Below the pieces are notes generated by a model. The model was not told the DNA's origin. It made no database searches and saw nothing but the letters and a program-made list of their open reading frames with translations. Shown here one piece after another: positions 12,501 through 27,148 of a stretch of DNA of 64,000 nt (positions are counted from its first letter, which is position 1; every line of letters starts with the position of its first letter). The stretch lies in contig JACBWW010000017.1 in assembly GCA_020086605.1 (NCBI GenBank), positions 22,127,256 through 22,191,255 on the forward strand, read 5' to 3'. Source of the DNA: Lanius collurio (lineage: Eukaryota; Chordata; Aves; Passeriformes; Laniidae). A program made the position numbers and the translations under genes.

Positions 12501-13880
12501 ATCTCACTGCCTTCAGAAGCCTCAGTGGACAAGGTTGGAATGTGAACAGTTAGTACAATTTTCATGTACAATACTACATTACTACTAGTAGTCTGCTATT
12601 TCACTCTCAGGTCTTTGTGCTTTGAGAAAGTATTTATTGAGTCTGAGAATTTTTGCAGCCCAAGGAGACTATTTCAGATGGAGAGACTTTCTGAAGCACA
12701 GCAACATGGGCTTACTTAGGCCATGCAGATTATTGCTCTGTGGTTTGTCTGGTTTCTAAAAGAGGTTTCTTAATTTTATAAAACCTCAAAGCTTCCATTG
12801 GCACTGTAGTGATTTAAATGACCCATCTAAAAAAGCTGGACCATTTTCTTGAAATTACTAGGCAGTGGATGTGAGAATGTCTGCTACTGTGACAGAGTTA
12901 CATTTCAACCTTGTATTAAGTGGTTTCACTTCAGAAAGACTGAGGATGACAAGAAGTTACTTTCCGATCACAGTTCTTAATCAGAAGAGAGTTTCATTCT
13001 TTGTTTGCAGAAGAGGGTATCAATCTTTGTTTGCAGAGAAAGACCAATTTTAATCTTGTTTCACTCCCAGTTCATTTTTGCAGTCTATATTTGTGTTATT
13101 TAAGAGGTTACATGCTGGTGATGTTTGCACCATCTCTCATTTTGTGGAAGCTCTTTTCACAGTGCATTTGCCTTGAAGGACACTTTATTTGTTTTGCTTT
13201 GGTGGGGGTGTATATTAAAAATCACTTTTTCTTCACCTGTTGCCATTTGTTCTGTTATGCTTCCAGAAGTATAAATTTCAGTGAGTAGCTGTTAGACCTT
13301 ATAAACACTTTGTTTTCTGAGCAGGGTGTTTTGTCTTTGTATGACAGAAAAGTGTGGGTTATTTCTCTGCTGTAGCTGCTACTGATGCTGATCGTGCACG
13401 CACAGATGAAAATAGACCCCTCCAATACAGGACCACTGGGAAAGGCAGTTTTGTCCTTTTTCTGTCAAGAAATCTTCTGTGGAACTCCGAAAGTGTAATT
13501 TGCTTTGTTTTACCATATTGTATTTAAAAGATTCCACAAATGTTATTAATAGTCTAAAAGTATTGAATATTGCTGCTGGACAGTGTGCTCCACTTAAAAC
13601 CTGTGAATGTTTCACTTTGCAATTATAGGTAGTTGTGTTCCTAATGGCAGATAAAAGTTGGTGATTTGTCTGAAATGGTCACCATAAGGATTTGTTTCTT
13701 AAATACCTTCTTTGAAGTGCCTTTGACAAATTTTTAGCATCAAAATTAGGTTGAGAATTGAATAAATAAAATAAATTATGTCATACACAGTTCATGTCTG
13801 TCTTCATTTACCCCTCCTGCATGCTAGTGGTGTTGCATAGCAGCACAGTTTAGTCTAATAAAAATGTTCTTTTTGTCTTG
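9543..13880 (+). other. C1GALT1: Probable C1GALT1 3' UTR (about 4.2-4.3 kb)
   Basis: There is no strong AATAAA directly after the stop. The first convincing signals are AATAAATAAAATAAA at 13761-13775 and AATAAA at 13858-13863, the latter followed by a T/GT-rich stretch (TTCTTTTTGTCTTGGG). A weak ATTAAA occurs at 10286. The family is known for a long 3' UTR, so extension to here is reasonable but inferred. A 188-codon open frame at 11462-12028 lies inside and matches no family I know. Confidence 0.45.
13761..13863 (+). terminator. C1GALT1: Candidate polyadenylation signals for C1GALT1
   Basis: Overlapping AATAAA hexamers at 13761-13775 and a second at 13858 sit within 100 bases of each other with T/GT-rich DNA downstream. 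Motif-based only; 3'-end reads would decide which is used. Confidence 0.4.
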
Positions 13881-13914
13881 GGTGGGTACAGGAAATTCAA
13901 AAAGCTTCTCTCAC

Positions 13915-13940
13915 TTGCTATGATTCTATGATTCTATATT
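13915..13940 (+). repeat. Possible CR1 tail remnant (ATTCTATG repeats)
   Basis: TATGATTCTATGATTCTAT resembles the tandem octamer ending avian CR1 elements, here in plus orientation. The sequence before it is too diverged for me to recognise as CR1, so only the tail is called. Confidence 0.4.
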
Positions 13941-16900
13941 TATGCTATGAACAAATAGCAAGCTACCCAGAAAATCAAGATAGTGGATTTTTAAAGTGTA
14001 AAATGAGTGTGTGCTAGTACCAGATTCAGATTCACATAAGCAGGCAGTTGTTTCTGGATTGTCCTGATTTTTCAGTGTCTCTGTATTATTACAGATTCCT
14101 GAGTGAACAGAGTACAACCAATACCTCAAAAATAAAACAAGACTTCAAAATTAACCACTTTTTTTTTTTTTAAATAAGATTTATTCTTTCAGTGAACCTC
14201 TTATTTCTGAAAAAAAGTCCTGTTAAGATTTAAAAGTTGTGCTTTCTAACCTAGATGTTTGTGCAGAACAGCATTCAGCAGTAAAAATGCTGGCACTTAG
14301 GCAGCTGGGAAGTGTCTTTACATCTGGAACGCTGGTTGTTGGACAGGGTGTTGGCACAAGCTCAGTACAGCTGGGTGTCATTACCTTAAGTACTGTAATA
14401 GACCCTGCTAATACCATTAACCTGGATTAATTAACTGTTTCATTTCAAAGTGCAGGAAACGGGTGACAACCACTTTAACTGAGCTTAAAAGCTGGCATAT
14501 TTAAGGGAACAAGAGCCAATTGAACAGGCTATAAAAGCTCCTCTCAAGTTTCAGGTGCAGGTTATGCTTTTATGTGGTGCTGCTGTAACTTTCAAACTGC
14601 CAGGATCAGACTACGTCCAGCACATTGCAGGGCAATACAAGTGCTGGAGCAAAGCAAAAGCTACAGTGCTACTCTGGAGAAAAACTGTTTCCTAAGTGTG
14701 TGTTTGCTTTGCTTGCTTTTTCAGGTTTTTTTTAATATTAATCTATAACAGACCCAGCCATTTTATTACCAGAAGTTGTAGGCACAGTGAAATGTCCATA
14801 AATGACGGTAAGCTCTCGTAGCCAGCTCACAGAAAGCTTCACTGGCTCAAGGGAATTTTCCTAGAGCTCTTCCCTGTGCACTAGTGCCAGCTAAAAAGTA
14901 TGTAAACATTTTACACCCAGGAACTAAGTTTGTTCTAAGCTTCAGGGAAGATAAGCCTGTGTACTGCTCATTCCAGCTCTTGCTCAGGAATTTTTAGCAG
15001 CTTTTCTTCCTTTCTGACAATGTTTCACCTTAGTTAAGCCCTTCCTTGAGTTCCTGAAATTTGGTGGTGAGGAGCTTTTTCTGACTATATGTGGAATAAG
15101 TGAGAAAATCAGAGCTCTGCAGTGAATGTTTTCATTGTTCCACATGTAAAGAAATTTAACACAGACTTGAGAAAACAGATGGATTGTGGGATCTCACATC
15201 TAGGTTAGGATGATATTTGGCATTTTTAAAGGAAAAGCGGTTATTCAGAAATGGGATCTTCTTTTTTTTGGCTTTCTATTTTATAGTCCTGCAAGACTTT
15301 TTAAAATGGCAATAAAAATAAACTGTATGGTGCTCCTGTCACTGGTTAGTAAAAAGAACGTTGCAGGGAGGCTGTGTATGTTTTTGTTAAAACTGGAATT
15401 CATACCTGATGTGGTTTTGAGCTGTGACCCACACACTCTCCTTTTAACTCTTTTCAGACTTCTTCAGCCCCCTGTTCTGTTGTGTATAACATTTCCTCCT
15501 TTGTTGCAAAACTACAAGACAAGTACAGCCCCTTTTTTCCTTCCTTTCCCAGAAATGCTCTTCTGTAAGCTTTGTTTTATTTAGGGAAGCTGAAGCCTCA
15601 AGTGCTGGAGCCTACACTGTACTGACCAATGCATCATCCAGTTCTGTGTAACACGCCTATGGGGATAAGAAAGTCAATCCTTTTGCCACAGCTAAGGTAT
15701 TCCCTTCTTTGGAGGTGTGATTTGTCTTTTAAACCTTCCCATCTTTTTCCCTTCTTTTTAGTTTCCTTTTTCTGTCAGTAGTTCCACCACCTGATCTGCA
15801 CAGTACTGTTTGAGGAGTACCTGGTACCATCTGGAGCTGAACACTATGATCCCACAGACCTGTCTGCATTAAACTTACTGGCTTACAACAGGTTTTAAAG
15901 TCAGCCTAAAGCCAATCACTTCCAGAGCAAGAGTTGGAACCAGATTTTATTATTTAGTGCTAAAATACTTCTCAGTTTGGTAGGATGGATAGGTGGAGTG
16001 GCTCAAGACTCCAGCAGTTGTGCTAAAGAAGCATGAAAAATCTTCTCCTTGGAGAAGAGAGAATTATTTGTAGCAATCTTTTCTGAAAAGAAACATGAGC
16101 TTTCCAACTGTCTTCTGAGTGCTGCTGAAGTCACTATCTTATTTTTCACTTTTGCACAGAGGTGAACAGTCTTTTGCAAAGATGATGATGTGGCAATAGA
16201 GTTTCAAATTCATATCTGAATGGAGATGGGAGTTTCACAGGTATTTTCTTTCATTTAAGCTCTGTGTTACTTGAGCAGGTATGTAAGTTTGCAGTACCGT
16301 TCTTCAGTTCACCACACTGTGATGTCTGTGAACACACCACTTTAACATCTTGAAGTCAAAAAGGCTGGTTTGCTTCTTTGAATTCCTAACCCAGCTTCCA
16401 GCAACTCCTTGCCACCTTCTCATTCCTTTCCCCTCCTAGGATAAAATTCTAACTGACTGCAAGGAAAGGAGCTTTGCCAATGGCTTCAATCACCTAAAGA
16501 ACCTGCTACTACTACTACTGCTGTTATTTCCCAGTTCCACTCTGTGCTTTTAGTGTACTGCAACAGATCTGGATCCTGCATGGTCTCAGGGAGTCAAGGT
16601 TTTGACTCTTCTGTCTAAGAACTGATAAAAAAGACTTAGGAATTAATGTGCATTAGTACTCTGCAGCTTTAAAACCTTGGACTATGATTTTTGCTATGTT
16701 TTTTCTTTCACTGTCCCACATGAGTTCTTAATAAGGAACCACCCAAATGTTGTGTTCTTAAGTGCTGCCTTCCTGCTTCCTGCCCCTGGAGATGGAGAGC
16801 ATAAGATTTAACACAAATCTTCACTTAAGGCCAAGTGAGTACTTGGCAGAAATCAAAACAAATAGATATTCCTCTAATTAATTTTTTAAATGAGTGTTTT

Positions 16901-19900
16901 ATTCAATCTAGTTACTCTAAATTTGGGAGTACTATTAAATGTCTGTTCTCCAACTATTTCTCAAGTGGAGGATGTGGCTGTAAACTGGAGCCTATATCCT
17001 TCCCAGATTTGTAATCCACATGAGCACTCTGCAGGGATTAGTCCTAAATTAAATTAAAATCACACCTGAGGATCTGAAATTTTTCCCAGCACAGGAGAGT
17101 GTTTCACCAGCATTTGAATATTTGCCATTGAAAACAGCAGGTTTCCCATATTCCACTGTAGGCACTGTTGAAATCATAGCTGAAATATGGTTATTGTTTC
17201 AAGGACAGGTAGGGTAATCATGTCTAAACCAAATTTTCGAGCACCATTTAGAAAAACAAACTCTGCTGTTCAGAAGCTGGCAGTGCTTCCCTGGGGACAA
17301 TGAAGCCTTTGTTCCTATTCCTGTTCAGTGTTACTCAGGTTTTTTTTTTTTCAGGGAATGGGTGGTGTCTGTTTACCCAGACTAAAACATAATTTGTCAG
17401 TCTAATCAACAGCATCTTGCTTTTAAACTATTTCCCTGTTAGCCAGCTTGGACTCTATGCACTTTATCTTCGCCAGCTCCAAAGCTGCATCTCATATGTC
17501 TTGTTCAGACTCATTCAAGGAATTATTTCCCAAAAGGCACTGGATGTGTCTTCTTTTTGGGTAAGCATCATGATGTCTAAATGCATAAACTGTCTTATCA
17601 AACACAGAAGTTGTCTTATCAAATGTAGATCTGAATATTCACAAATTCATAGTGCCCAGTGGGAGAAGTCTCATGCATCAGTTCTATCTTCTTGCTTTAA
17701 AACTCTACAAAAGTAGCATTTGAGTCATGTTAGTAATTGTACAACTACTAGTACTTTCTCCAGAAAAATAAGTTACATTCACAGAGCCTTGATTATTTCA
17801 TATAAACATATTGTAATTGCATAAAATTCCCAGCTGTGCCAATCCATGCGTTGGCCAGCACTTCTGGTTCAAGGAGTGTCACCACTACCAGCTGGGAACC
17901 CCAGCCTTAGAGATGTGTGGTGGCTCTCTGGTTTGATCTGGTCTTTGCCACACTGTTCAGTCCTGCAGCAAACAGTTTCAGTGTTGCTGAATTATTTTTT
18001 GTTTGTTTTGTGAGTCAGAGTTGCAGTTTTTTTGTATTTTATAAAAGCAAAATCTTTCTAAAAGATCTGTAGGTACAGGTGGTGAGCTGCCACCCTGAAC
18101 TCTGTCCTTGTGAGCCTTGAAGAAGTGGAGGGAGCATGAGTTTCTCTTACATGCAGCATCTAGGAATTTTATTCCTGACATCAGAGCAAAATGAGGAAAC
18201 TATTACAATTGTTTAACAGGTTGAAAAAAAAAAAATGAAAGCATGGTTGGAAAAGTTTTGCTGTGTCCTATTAGCCAAACATATTTGTGGGCTAGATGTC
18301 TGGGCCCAGGAGAGACTGACAAAGCTATTGCTACATATAAATGAACCAAAAACTTTAGCAGGTTTCCTATGGCTTTTGCAGTTAAACGAAGGTTAATTAC
18401 ACATGCTCAGCTGGATCACCTAGTCCTTTGACTTTTAAATATATAATTGTGAATGTAGGGGTATTGTCTCTAAGATGAGGATAAGGTAAGAAAACACTGG
18501 TATGAGGAATGTGCATGTCCCATGCTAGTTATCAGTCAGTAGTGGAGAGATTCTAACATGACTGAAGAGAGGACAATCTCTTTTGATTTTACACTTTTGT
18601 AATGTGCCTGGATGGCTGAACTCCAAAATGTTTCGGCAGGAGCACCTCATCAATGGAACACCTTCACAGTGAGTTTTCTGCATACAGCTGCAGTGCTTCT
18701 TATTTCCTGCTGCCAGTCAGCACATTCTGTATTTAATACCTGCCTGACCTCTCCCCCTGACTTCCCTTGGGAGCTGTGGACTGTTCAAGAGGGTCAGGTT
18801 CGAGGATGAGACTCACTTTCCTGAGATATTTGCCTGTATGCAGGAATATAAAAGCTTGAGTAGTGCAAACTGACCTTGTAGTTGACACTCCTTTGAGAGG
18901 GAATCCTGAATGGAGTGGATAGTTTCTGTGTTTTTTTCCTATCTGAATTATCCTACAATCCTGTAAACATAAGCTTTCTACATGTTTTGCACCTGCATGT
19001 TTTACCTTCAACTCCTCCATCTCTTGTTGGTCCCTGCTGCTGTTTTGCATTCAGCTCCTTTCTGCAGCCCAGAGAGCCGTGCCTGACCATCAGCAGTGCT
19101 GGATCCTGTCCATCTTGCCCTTTATGACTCTTCATGCTCTCCCTTGCCTTCCAGAGGAACAGTGGTATTGTCAAAGTTCTGCTTATCATTCTGAGTAGCA
19201 CTACACAAAACATCTCTTTATAGTTCCATTTTAAAGAAGGGAGGTTAAACTATCTTTTTTGTCTATGCCATTTCCATCATGTGGGAAAGGAACTGTTCTG
19301 CTAGATTGCATTACTAACTATGAGTTTGCCCTCCTTCCAGGGTTGTGTCCTGGTTCATGCACACTGGGGTTTATGGGTTCAAAGGTCCCCTTCTCTCTCT
19401 GTCCCTGTACAATCACCATGCCTATTGCTTGCTGAATAATGAGCTCACATTTCCATGCCAGGCAGGGCTAGAAGGTTAACCCTGGTATGGGCACAGTTCC
19501 TTTTTCTGTTACAAAAACTTCTAATCTCTGACAGCCAGCAGATATCTGCTGTTAAAAATTACATAAAAAGTGATTATAGGCAAGGTGAGAACAGGATCCA
19601 AAATGTTTTTTCCTACTTGGAAGTAATAAAGTGGGGTATGTGCTGCCTGTAGCACCTGTGCATAGCTTAAGTTCGGTGCTTACGAATTACTTGTTGTAAT
19701 TCTTAAAAAGCACAAGCATAAAGAACAGGAAACAAATGCAACAAGGCAGGAAACACTTTCCCTTGATGTTCAGTTCAGCATTATGCAGATATTTAGCATT
19801 TCACTGCTGTTTCACAAATACATCTGTGCAGTATTAGATCAGGAAGCAAGCTGGTTAGAGAAAGCACAGTTAAAGAAACACAGCCAGTACCCAAAAACTG

Positions 19901-19997
19901 TACATTGAGACCCACAGGAGGGAATGTCCAAAAAGATGCTTGCTACACTATCGTAACCAGCTAGCAAGCAGACTGCCTGAGAGGAGGTGGAGATCAT

Positions 19998-20338
19998 GGA
20001 TTCATAGAATACCCTGAGTTGGAAAGGATCCACAAGGATCAAAGTCTAGCTCCTTGTCCTGCCCAGAACCAGCCCCAACAGTCACACCATGAGCCTGAGA
20101 GCATTGTCTGAACACTTCTTGAACTCTGCCAGGCTTGGTGCTGTGACCATTTCCCTGGGGAGCCTGTTCCAGAGCCCAACCACCCTCTGGGTGAAAAGCC
20201 TTTTTCTAATACCCAACCTAAACCATCCCAGACACAACTTCAGGCCATTCCCTCAGGTCCTGACACTGGTCACCACAGAGAAGAGATCAGTATCTGCCCC
20301 TTCTTTTCCCTTCATGAGGAAGTTGAAGACCAAGGAGT
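19998..20338 (-). mobile_element. CR1 LINE 3' fragment (~340 bp)
   Basis: The plus strand is the reverse complement of the CR1 3' region: GATTCATAGAATACCCTGAG and GTTGGAAAGGATCCACAAGG, then blocks with AACACTTCTTGAACTCTGCC, CCTGGGGAGCCTGTTCCAGA and CCTCTGGGTGAAAAGCCTTT in consensus order. It is the best preserved repeat in the window, truncated at its 5' side near 20338. It makes an 85-codon plus-strand frame that is not a gene. Confidence 0.93.
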
Positions 20339-23300
20339 GTTACTAGCATGTCACCAGTGTGAAAAGTCAACATACTTCTGAGGGTGAGAATGATCCTGAT
20401 GTGACTGTTTGAATGAATTTTATAAATATCATAAATAACTTCTGATATTAATGCTTCCCTCTCCCATTGTAGCTGTGTGATGAATAGGCAGTGCTGGAGT
20501 GGGCTCCAGGCTCCCATTACCTAACAGGACAGAAAAAAGTCTAAGATAAATAACAGTAAAAATATTTCCCTGTGCAAAATATACCAGTTAAAAAGAAAAA
20601 AGAAAGAGGAGTTTAGTAAAATGATGAACCGAGTGAAGCCTTGTTCTGAGGGCTGTAACATCAGAAAGATTTGCAGAGAATTTGTGTGTTGGGACATGGT
20701 AAGTTTGAGCTGAGTGGAGGGGCAGGTTCAGCCTGTGCCCCAGGCTGTATCCAGGAGAGGTCATGCTGACTGTATCAAGGCACAATCCAAAAATAGAGAC
20801 TGAAATCTTTACTCCTTTCTCGGACCTTCTGCACTGTCTTGGACACCAGGTCACGAGCTCTGGAGCCCTTCACTTTTCATTTATTTGTTGATTGATTGTT
20901 AGATATTTTTCTTGACTTGCTAGATTCAGCAGTATTGCAACCATTGTAGCTGAAGCAGGGTTCTGCAAGGGGATTCACAATGTGATTATGGGGTATGTTG
21001 CTCTTTGGCTTTCATACTATGGAATGGGAGTGCATACAGGCCTTTTTTACAGCTGTGTTCCTGCTTGGTGTAAATACCTTGACCCTGCAACACTCAGGAT
21101 CTGGTTTGTGAAACATCCTGTTTATACAACGTTCAGGTTATGCCAGTTGTAAGGCATCTTATGAATTTGACAGAGACCAAGGAGAAGCTACAGTGGCTGG
21201 GGGAAAATGTAAGTTGTGAGATTAATTAAGAAGTAATTTAAGCAACTTCTGCGGCTGAGCTGAGTTTTGGAAGTTGTTACTTTAATATTCCTTCTAAAAA
21301 CCTGTTGATGACTTGCTGTTTGTTTTACAGAGGCATTTTGTTGTTTTCCTCCTGGTGGCACTGCAGGACAACGCTGTGGTTCTTGGGACCCTGAACTGCA
21401 GCTGCATCATTTAAGATGCTGGGATATCTTCTTGCTGAGATGACAAGTTCAGTTATGCTTGACTTGAGGACCAGTACCACATCCTTACTCCACGACAACC
21501 TAAATTACTGATGTGGACTTCAACTTATTTAGGGGAACTTTTGTTGGAAGATTTTCTCCTCTTAAAATGGAAAGCTTCAACCAGCTTATGAACTGTAAAG
21601 GGATCAGACATCAATGAGAGCGTAAAAAAACTCAAAGAAGCCTGACATGTGACTGCTAAATTTTCAACAACTCTGCTCAAAGGAAGGTTTTCACTCAGAC
21701 ACGTTCACTCGTGTCCTTTAGAACATCCAGCAAGTACTGTGACGTTTTATTGACTGTATTGTACAGTCCATATGGAAAAAGAATGGAAGATTTCTACTTG
21801 CAAACATGATTATTCCCTTCAGGCAGAACGCAGTGCTGCCTCCAGCACTACCCTCATCAGTATACTTTCCAGTTATTACAGATACTGTGTATTTTGGCTG
21901 CCTTTGCCTCACTTATGATCTGTTCAATTACGTAATGTGCAGACTAAAAACATCCCAATCATAGTTCTCTGAGGGACCTTGAAATGAAAATATTAATTTT
22001 CAAAATTAATTTTATATGTGAATCTCATTATGAGTTAATTAATTGGAAAATACTGCCTCTCTGGTCAGCAGAAATATATCTTACCTATTAATTTACAATG
22101 TAGTTAAGACTGATAGAAGCTATCCTTTGAGAAAACATGATGCACTAGGGAGTTGCCCTGAATGAAGTAAGAAGTAGCTGAAATTGACAATTATGTCATG
22201 AATGTAATTCAGAAGAATTACTAGCTATTTGCTTTCCATGGAAAAATCTGTCCCCAGCCTCAATCTCCACACCCAGGCCTGTGTGCTCAGCCAGCCCAAG
22301 GCACCCCAGGACCAGCAGGCAGCAACCAGGCCACAAAACCCCTGAAATCCTTCTCTGAAATCATGCTTTCCAGTGCTGAGCATCTCTCTCCCCTGCGGTG
22401 CCTCTTCCCAACCCCTGCTATTGAAGGCACATCCTGGAGGCCTTTTTGATTTATTGATCATTTATTTACTGCTCTGGAGGTTGTTTTTTTTTTTAACTGT
22501 CCTGAAAGCTTTAAGCTGCTGAGGCAGGAGCACCAGTCAAAACAATTCCAATGGCATTTGGGATTAGCTGAGTTATTTTAAAGCTGATCCAAAACTCTTT
22601 GGGGGTTTTACTCACATGTTGAGCTTGTTCTTGCCAGATTGACTCTAGTCAAAGCTCTTATTGACCACTATTTTTATAGTAAGAAATAGTTTTCTTTGTG
22701 TCCCAGGGTTAACCATGCCAGATGTGGGTGATTCCTTTTGCCAAACCAATAAAATGCAAAAAGTCTCCCTGTCCACATGTGAGGGAGGTGGCAGCTGCTA
22801 AAAGGAGGGATTGTGGGACAATGGCCTCTCCTTCTTTTGTCTTACAAATTGATCTAAAACAGGTCTTACATTCATTAGAAAGCCAAAACAGAAAATCTTT
22901 ATGGAGTATGTTTTAGAGCCTTACCCATTTGGCTGAATTTCTACATATTTCTGGTTAGGAAAAAAAAGTCACTCTTCAGTATCATTTGGCTCAAAAATTG
23001 AGTTTCACTTATACCTGAAGCTTAGAACTGGTTCAGTCTCATGAAAATATATAATAATACCCCTGGAAATAAAGACCCTTATATTTAAGGCAGTCTCAAG
23101 CAAAAATCTAGTAACTAAACATAATCTATAATTAATATTTCTTTGTCTAGTTATCAAGTATGGTAGCTGAGATGTCTGTTTAAGTTTGCCTGTGAAATTT
23201 CAAAACCCTGATCTGCTGCAGCTTGACTTCAGCAGTTGGAAGAGTTCCACAACTGGGAAGGTAAAAGTCAGCCTAGGGAGACAGAAATGATTATAAAGAA

Positions 23301-26300
23301 TGATAGAAAAGAAGCTGCAGGAGGAGTAACAGTGATGTCCTAGATCTCAGTGCTGAACCTACAGTTTCTCATGTGTCAGCAGGAAAATTGCTCTACTTGC
23401 CAGTAGAGCTGGGGTGTCCCAGCCCACACACCTGCCCATGAATGCTTTGGCCCTTCCCTTTCACTGAGGAGTGCAGGAGGAGGAGTTATTTGTTCTGTTA
23501 ATAAAAGGAGAATCATCAAGTTACTTGTGAGAACGTGCTTGCAACTGTGTGCTGTGATGCCTTTGCAAGCTTTGAGAAGGGTGTGCTGTATGTACAGATG
23601 GTATAAAAAGAGTTCAGGAAGCAACCAAGGAAAAGAAATATGCAAATGTAGCACTAAATCTATGCTGTCCATAAAATGTTTCTTTAAAAATGTGGATGTT
23701 AGTCTCAGCTATGCTATCAATAGTATCTTTTTTTAGTTTCTTTTTCTTATTATTTTTCTTCTTATTTCTTTTTCTCTTTATTTCCATTTTTTCCTCCAAG
23801 GAATGTCTTTGATGGCAACTTCTGAATGAGGAAACATGATAATCAGTTTTCCAGGGATGTTCAAAACTGCAGTGCAGGACGTGTTGCATATCTTCAGTCA
23901 ATTTAGGGTAAGTGAGGAAATTTGAAGATGTGAAAGAAACAGAGGAGTGCAGACAGCAGGAAGGTCAGTGCAGAGGCAGTGTTATTAGTGTGTAAATCAG
24001 TCCTAGGGATGGACAGTGACTGAGTAAAGGGTTAAGGCAAAAGATGAGTTCCATTTGATAGTCATTAACAAGAGACTGATGGAGCTTCTCAAAGTGAAAA
24101 GCTGCTGCTGCTCTATGTTGAGCAAATGAAGCACTATTTTCCTGGTAATTTTCTGAGTCTTAATCTGAACTCTTAAAATCAAGGATGTCAATAAAAGAAT
24201 TTAACTTATAATGATCAATTCTATAGAAAAGTCTCTGTTACTCACTATTCTTAGCTTTTATGGTTTATAGCATTTGGCCCCGTCCAGCAGAAGATTTAAG
24301 GACTTAATGATTAAACTACTCTTGCTTTCAAAATTTGCCAGTGACAAAAACAAAGGGTTTATTTTCCAGTGAAAACTGTAATGCTCTCAGCAACGATCTT
24401 GCATGGTTTTACTCTAGCCGGGAATAAAACAGTGGCTGTTTGGCAAGCAGGGCCCTCTCCTGGTTTATTGCCCCATGACAGCCTTGAGAAGGCAGAGCTG
24501 GGTGAGGAGACACGGGAGCCAATGCTGCCAGTCACTGCTGGTGCAGATTTAGAGAGGAGTCCTTTCAGGAGGGAGTTATGTGCTTTTCCATGGTTTACTA
24601 TACATCAGAGTATACCTTCAGAGTTTGCAGTCTGGAGATACACAGAAAGACCTGAACAGAAAAGGATGCTCATTTCGGGATAATCCGATTTGAACAGCAT
24701 GCAACTTTTTAAACAACCTTATAGCCTTCACTTTTCCCTCTTTGCTACAAAAGGCTTACTCAACTCTACAAAAGTGAAAAATAAAGCAGTGGTCTTTTGT
24801 ATAACACTGGTTTAACTGCTCTAAAATGAGTCATTGTGTGCATGTTAAAGAGTACCTGCTTGTTTTATAACCTTGTTAAGTAACAAATGATGTCATTCTT
24901 TGTACTTACTAAAGCTTGTCAGCTTTACCAGAAAGGTTTTCACTAAACATTATAGAAGATATTGCAAATCCATAACCTGCATTGTCACATTTATTCCCAA
25001 ACTCATTATCCTCAGTATTTCTTAGACACATGTATTTGTGTGGAAATCTGGAGCTGAACACACAGCTAATCCCATCCCTCAAGCAACTGCCCAAGCACAC
25101 AAGATTAGAACAGATTGAAAGATCTTGCAGATTCCTAGGCTTTCTTGCAACTGCAGTGGGATTTGCTGCTGTGAGTTTCCAGGTGCAGCTAAATGTACAG
25201 TGTTCCTGGTAGGATTAAGGAGATCTCCGTAGTATGCATAGTACAAGTATGTGTAGTACATAATACATTTCCATTTTACTGGTCCATGTCACACAGAAAT
25301 TAATTGTGCCCTTGGAGGTTTTTTGAGTGATCATCATTTTAGTATATTATCATCATTTTAGTTCTAAGAACAGAATGTTTTCTGGGGTAGTTCCCAGTTT
25401 ATTTAATTTCTAACTTGAAACTTATTTTAAAAGGCCAGATTTTTGTGAAAAAAAAAATTAAAAACTTTAAAACCCTTCTTCAAGCACAGATTTCCATAGA
25501 ATTAGGTTTGCATCCTATTTGCTGCAAAAATCTCATTTTGCAAGGTACATCATGTCATTTGTTCCCAAATTGTGAAAGGAATTGTTTAAACACATGAAGA
25601 ATTGTCCATACTGCCTGTGTACATTCTAGTCTTTTGTTTACAAGGAAATAATGATGCTTGACTCTTTATCAGGTATTACTTTCCATTTTAATCATATGTT
25701 TGTCATTTTCAGTATTAACAATGTGCTCACATAGGATTATGGCTAAAAATAGAAAGGATATGAGTAAACATTAATATACATCTTTCACTGCTTTTCCTTT
25801 TTTTGGTTTAGTAGCATATATTAGAGTGAAATAACTCTTCATTTTTTTCTTTTTTAACCCAGAGGCCCTGAGAAATTGAAATGTACTGACTAGCCTAAAG
25901 GACATGAAGAATCCTGATTTTAGTGTGTGTTTTGGATGTTAATCCAAGTGCGCTTTATTAATGGACAAACCCCCCTCTAATTACCTAGAGCTGTGTTACT
26001 TACATTCCAAAGAGGGACTCTAATTAATGGAAATCTTGATTTATGTCTCTAAATGCTGTATTAAGAGTGCTTATTTCAGGAACCACTTACTATTCTTTAA
26101 AACTAGAGCACATTTTATTCTTCCTTGAGACTAAGAGACCTTTGTCATTAAAAACTAAATGTAAATGGTTTTGACATTTTAATCTGAAAAACAGAATCTC
26201 ATTATTGCTATGTGCAGTAGTATCAAGTTACTGTAAATTTGGAGGGAAAAGGTATCTCTGTGTGTCTGTAATGCAAGTTATTGCTATGGTGTTGCAGATA

Positions 26301-27148
26301 ACCTACATTATATGGGAATCTGGTTAATGTGCCGACCATAGTGGGGAAAGCAATAAAGTGCAGCAGTAATAACTTCATGGTAACACATAATTTTGGATTC
26401 TTCTCAGTCAGTTCTTCCTCAGAACACACTAACTTCCAGCTTCAAAATTTCCCAACAGAAGTAATTTCTAGAATAAATAAGAAATTGTTTCATTTTCCTG
26501 AAAAGTTTTGAAAAACATGCTCTGCAGTTCAGTAAAATTTTCCTGTACTGAAAGTCGAAAGAGAGTATTTAATGCAAGTTATTGGGGATGAGTTATGTGG
26601 CTTTTGTAAAGGCAGTTTTGCACTATCAGTAAATAACCTCTCTGAAAGCCAGTCCTCGCTCACTAAGAATATGGATCAAAGATAGCCAGTATAGGCTGAC
26701 TGGATTTCCAAAATGTAAGGTCTCTCCCCAAAGGAAAATTGTACTGATTTGACATGGACAGTCTTGCAACTTGTAAGTTGTGAAAAGAATAAAACAAAAA
26801 AAGGGGATAAATGGTCACTGGAGAGATGTCACTGAAGGATAGATGCTGTGGTCTGTCATACTCAAGACAATAATAAGTTATCTAGAGAAGGGATTAAATA
26901 GGGAGGTGACAAAGTTGGAGTTGGTGACAATTTTGTGTTCCTCTAAAGTAGTTAAGTAGTAGTAGTAAAGTTGTAAAGGAGTAACTGCAAGAAATTGCAG
27001 AAGGACCTTGTGATATTGACTGCATAGGCTGTGAGTTGAAAAGGAAAATTGAATTTTGCTTAATGTAAAATAAAACATAGGGGAAAGAGGTAAGTGATGG
27101 AGGACCTGAAGGAGACAACTTACTTATTAATCAATCAATTCAGATTTC

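Larger units (their letters stand above)
13881..27148. other. Intergenic region between convergent C1GALT1 and COL28A1
   Basis: About 13 kb of AT-rich DNA with no open frame that resembles a protein and no CpG island. It holds a CR1 copy (20.0-20.34 kb), short low-complexity tracts (a CTA repeat at about 16505-16522, T-runs near 14159 and 17340, a pyrimidine-rich tract at 23728-23795) and a GC-richer non-coding patch at about 22240-22445. The 3' UTR of the decayed COL28A1 must lie at its right end, but I cannot place its polyadenylation site. Confidence 0.6.
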